The notes beneath the pieces were generated by a model. It did no database searches. It was given only the letters and a program-made list of their open reading frames with translations, and was not told the origin of the DNA. The translations under genes and the position numbers were made by a program. Positions 6,597 through 7,752 of a DNA stretch of 7,752 bases are shown piece by piece. Numbering within the stretch: the first letter of the stretch is position 1; each line of letters opens with the position of its first letter. Location: the NCBI GenBank assembly GCA_002389265.1, contig DGOD01000112.1, positions 1 to 7,752 on the forward strand, in the 5' to 3' direction. Origin of the DNA: Gammaproteobacteria bacterium UBA4475 (GTDB taxonomy: Bacteria; Pseudomonadota; Gammaproteobacteria; Pseudomonadales; Azotimanducaceae).

Positions 6597-7495
6597 GGCA
6601 AGACATCCCGGTCATTGTGATCGGTGGCTATCTTGGGGCTGGCAAAACCACTTTGCTCAATCATTTGCTGCGCCACGCGGATGGTCGCAAAATTGCTATT
6701 TTGGTGAATGAGTTTGGAGATTTGCCAATTGATGCGGATTTGATTGAAGCCAAAGATGACGAAATGATTGCTATTTCTGGGGGTTGTATTTGCTGCTCCT
6801 TCGGCTCTGATATGACAGCGGCTTTGATCAAATTGGCCCAGCTGGATTCCGCCCCGGATTATGTTGTGATCGAGGCCTCGGGTGTCGCGATGCCCGGCGC
6901 TGTAGCTGCGAGCATTTCGTTTTTGGACGGCTTCAATCTTGGGGGGGTTGTGGTGCTGGCCGACAGCGAGCGCATTCGGGCGCAAGCGGCAGATGAGTAT
7001 CTTGGCGATACAATGCTACGCCAAATCTCCGACGCTGATTTGATCGTGCAAACCAAAATTGATTTGATCTCAAGTGATGTCGTGCAGGACGTCAGAGACT
7101 GGCTCGGCTCAGCCAACCCCAAAGCGCAGGTTGTAGCCACCGCTCAGGGCAGGCTGCCGCCAGAGGTGATCCTTGGGGTAGAGATGGTGGCCGGGCAACC
7201 CCAAGCCTCCGCCCATGCGGATGCGGGCTATGAAAGCCGTGTCTTTAGCGAAATTCCGCCCTGTGATCCTATTAAACTAGCAAAATCTCTAGCTACTGGG
7301 GCCGTAGGGATCATTCGCGCCAAAGGCTTTGTGGCTGATCAAGCAGGACAAAATTGGTTGATCCAAATAGTGGGAGAACGGTTTGACGTTACGCTTGCCA
7401 AAGCTAAAGAGCATATTGCCGTGGTCTGCATTGGGCGCAAGGGGGCGTTAAAGACTGGCGCGATTGGGGTGATGTTCGCAGGTGATGCTGATTGA
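6593..7495 (+). CDS. COG0523/CobW-type G3E GTPase, probable metallochaperone
   Basis: This 300-residue GTP-binding protein belongs to the CobW/P47K/COG0523 family, whose characterised members deliver zinc, cobalt or other metals to target enzymes. The P-loop GYLGAGKT is at residues 12-19 and the switch motif NEFGD at 39-43. The metal-binding CICC (CxCC) is in GGCICCSFG at 65-68, EASG at 94-97, and TKID (NKxD equivalent) at 154-157. A short CobW_C-like domain covers about 235-300 and includes GIIRAKGFV. No histidine-rich metal store is present. The ATG at 6593 overlaps the amidohydrolase TGA (ATGA) and no clear Shine-Dalgarno is seen, so translation probably depends on the upstream gene. An in-frame ATG at 6548 would extend it by 15 residues but lies inside the amidohydrolase and lacks family similarity. 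The metal and client are inferred, not shown. Confidence 0.93.
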   Translation: MRQDIPVIVIGGYLGAGKTTLLNHLLRHADGRKIAILVNEFGDLPIDADLIEAKDDEMIAISGGCICCSFGSDMTAALIKLAQLDSAPDYVVIEASGVAMPGAVAASISFLDGFNLGGVVVLADSERIRAQAADEYLGDTMLRQISDADLIVQTKIDLISSDVVQDVRDWLGSANPKAQVVATAQGRLPPEVILGVEMVAGQPQASAHADAGYESRVFSEIPPCDPIKLAKSLATGAVGIIRAKGFVADQAGQNWLIQIVGERFDVTLAKAKEHIAVVCIGRKGALKTGAIGVMFAGDAD

Positions 7496-7602
7496 GTAAA
7501 TCAACCCCGGCACGGATGCCGCGGTGGAAAGATACTGGTACTGATCAGTGATAGCGCGTGCCATCTTCAGAGCTTGAGATACGTGGCACCAAAGCTTTGA
7601 CC
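7496..7602. other. Short gap between GTPase and IS6-like element, with palindromes
   Basis: No intact gene is seen. The gap holds a small stem CGGCA-CGGA-TGCCG (7508-7521) just after the GTPase stop, not followed by a T-run and so only a weak terminator candidate. It also holds perfect 10-base palindromes ACTGATCAGT (7540-7549) and CAAAGCTTTG (7590-7599), and an imperfect longer stem with GTGCCA/TGGCAC outer arms (7558-7589). On the minus strand one frame reads KALVPRISSSEDGTRYH and stops at 7547-7545. This may be the end of a gene cut by the element to its right. Confidence 0.4.
7508..7521. terminator. Weak hairpin after the GTPase gene
   Basis: CGGCA and TGCCG form a 5-bp stem with a CGGA tetraloop, starting 12 bases after the GTPase stop. 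There is no following T-run on the plus strand, and the minus-strand side has only a loose T-rich stretch (GGTTGATTT). Termination is possible but unproven. Confidence 0.25.
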
Positions 7603-7618
7603 GGTACTGTCAGAGAAA
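7603..7618 (+). repeat. Left terminal inverted repeat of IS6-like element
   Basis: GGTACTGTCAGAGAAA matches the reverse complement of 7737-7752 at 14 of 16 positions, differing at positions 4 and 13. Confidence 0.7.
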
Positions 7619-7658
7619 ACTGCTTGAGACGGGTAGGGCTAATTTGTAAACCTGCCGA

Positions 7659-7712
7659 ATGACAAAACACTCCCCATTTCGCCACTTTAAAACTAGTCCT
7701 GAAGTCATCTGA
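7659..7712 (+). pseudogene. IS6-family transposase remnant (first 17 codons)
   Basis: The frame reads MTKHSPFRHFKTSPEVI and then TGA. This closely resembles the start I recall for alphaproteobacterial IS6 transposases, which open with SPFRYFKTSPEIIRLAVM. The next bases, TGA CTT ACA ATA, still align with R-L-A-V after apparent point changes (CGA to TGA for the Arg). Further stops follow, and then the sequence reaches the right terminal repeat. The DDE catalytic core is absent, so it cannot be functional. Confidence 0.7.
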
Positions 7713-7736
7713 CTTACAATATGATGCGAGCTCTCA

Positions 7737-7752
7737 TTTGTCTGACAGCACC
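7737..7752 (-). repeat. Right terminal inverted repeat of IS6-like element
   Basis: TTTGTCTGACAGCACC on the plus strand is the inverse of the left terminus, with 14 of 16 matches. It ends exactly at the window edge. Confidence 0.65.

Larger units (their letters stand above)
7603..7752 (+). mobile_element. Internally deleted IS6-family element (MITE-like), 150 bases
   Basis: The stretch begins GGTACTGTCAGAGAAA and ends with the inverse of GGTGCTGTCAGACAAA, so it is bounded by inward-facing terminal repeats matching at 14 of 16 positions. The GGnnCTGT...AAA pattern resembles IS6-family ends. Inside, 56 bases from the left tip, an ATG opens a frame encoding the N-terminus of an IS6-family transposase, which stops after 17 codons. 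Nearly all of a normal transposase gene of about 700 bases is missing, so the element could only move with a transposase supplied by a full-length relative. The right tip coincides with the window edge, so the 8-base target duplication expected for IS6 cannot be tested; the left flank is CTTTGACC. Identification rests on my recollection of the family sequence. Confidence 0.7.

Noticed and set aside
6941..6947. Run of seven G in the GTPase as a contingency tract
   Set aside because: The frame is intact across it (NLGGVVV) and TKID follows in frame. A single G7 is weak evidence for phase variation.
7540..7549. Perfect palindrome ACTGATCAGT as an operator or attachment site
   Set aside because: Short palindromes of 10 bases occur by chance. 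It is downstream of a gene, not near a promoter, and has no second copy in the window.
7496..7752. CRISPR array, tRNA or rRNA at the right end
   Set aside because: No evenly spaced direct repeats, cloverleaf or rRNA-like stretch was found on either strand; the structure is explained by the IS6-like element and small palindromes.

Overview
The window looks like part of an alphaproteobacterial chromosome, most likely a marine Rhodobacteraceae (Roseobacter-type) bacterium. This rests on the style of the peptide-type ABC transporter and LysR regulator, the moderate GC with AT-rich intergenic gaps, and an IS6-family fragment of a type I associate with that group. The taxonomic call is inference from remembered family resemblance; no search was run.

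Layout. On the minus strand, reading right to left, there is a LysR-type regulator (3915-4844), then a peptide/opine/nickel-class ABC importer: periplasmic binding protein (2236-3807), first permease (1192-2169), second permease (314-1195) and the beginning of the ATPase (1-314, cut by the window edge). The last three genes overlap by 4 and 1 bases, so they are one tightly coupled operon. A GC-rich hairpin lies between the binding-protein gene and the first permease. On the plus strand, divergent from the regulator, are a YtcJ-type metal-dependent amidohydrolase (4953-6596) and a COG0523/CobW-type G3E GTPase (6593-7495), overlapping by 4 bases. The 108-base gap between the divergent genes (4845-4952) contains a dyad of the T-N11-A form used by LysR regulators.

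How the genes could work together. The importer would bring a small amide, peptide or N-acylated compound across the inner membrane. The cytoplasmic amidohydrolase would hydrolyse it, and the GTPase would supply or insert the metal the amidohydrolase needs. The LysR protein would sense the substrate or product and control both arms. The families and arrangement are visible in the sequence; the substrate and the metallochaperone partnership are hypotheses.

Right end. After the GTPase there is no intact gene. Bases 7603-7752 form a compact 150-base element with inward-facing 16-base terminal inverted repeats (14/16 identical). It retains the first 17 codons of an IS6-family transposase followed by stops, so it is an internally deleted, MITE-like IS6 derivative. 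Its right terminus coincides with the window edge. The 107 bases between the GTPase and this element hold small palindromes and possibly the 3' tail of a minus-strand gene.
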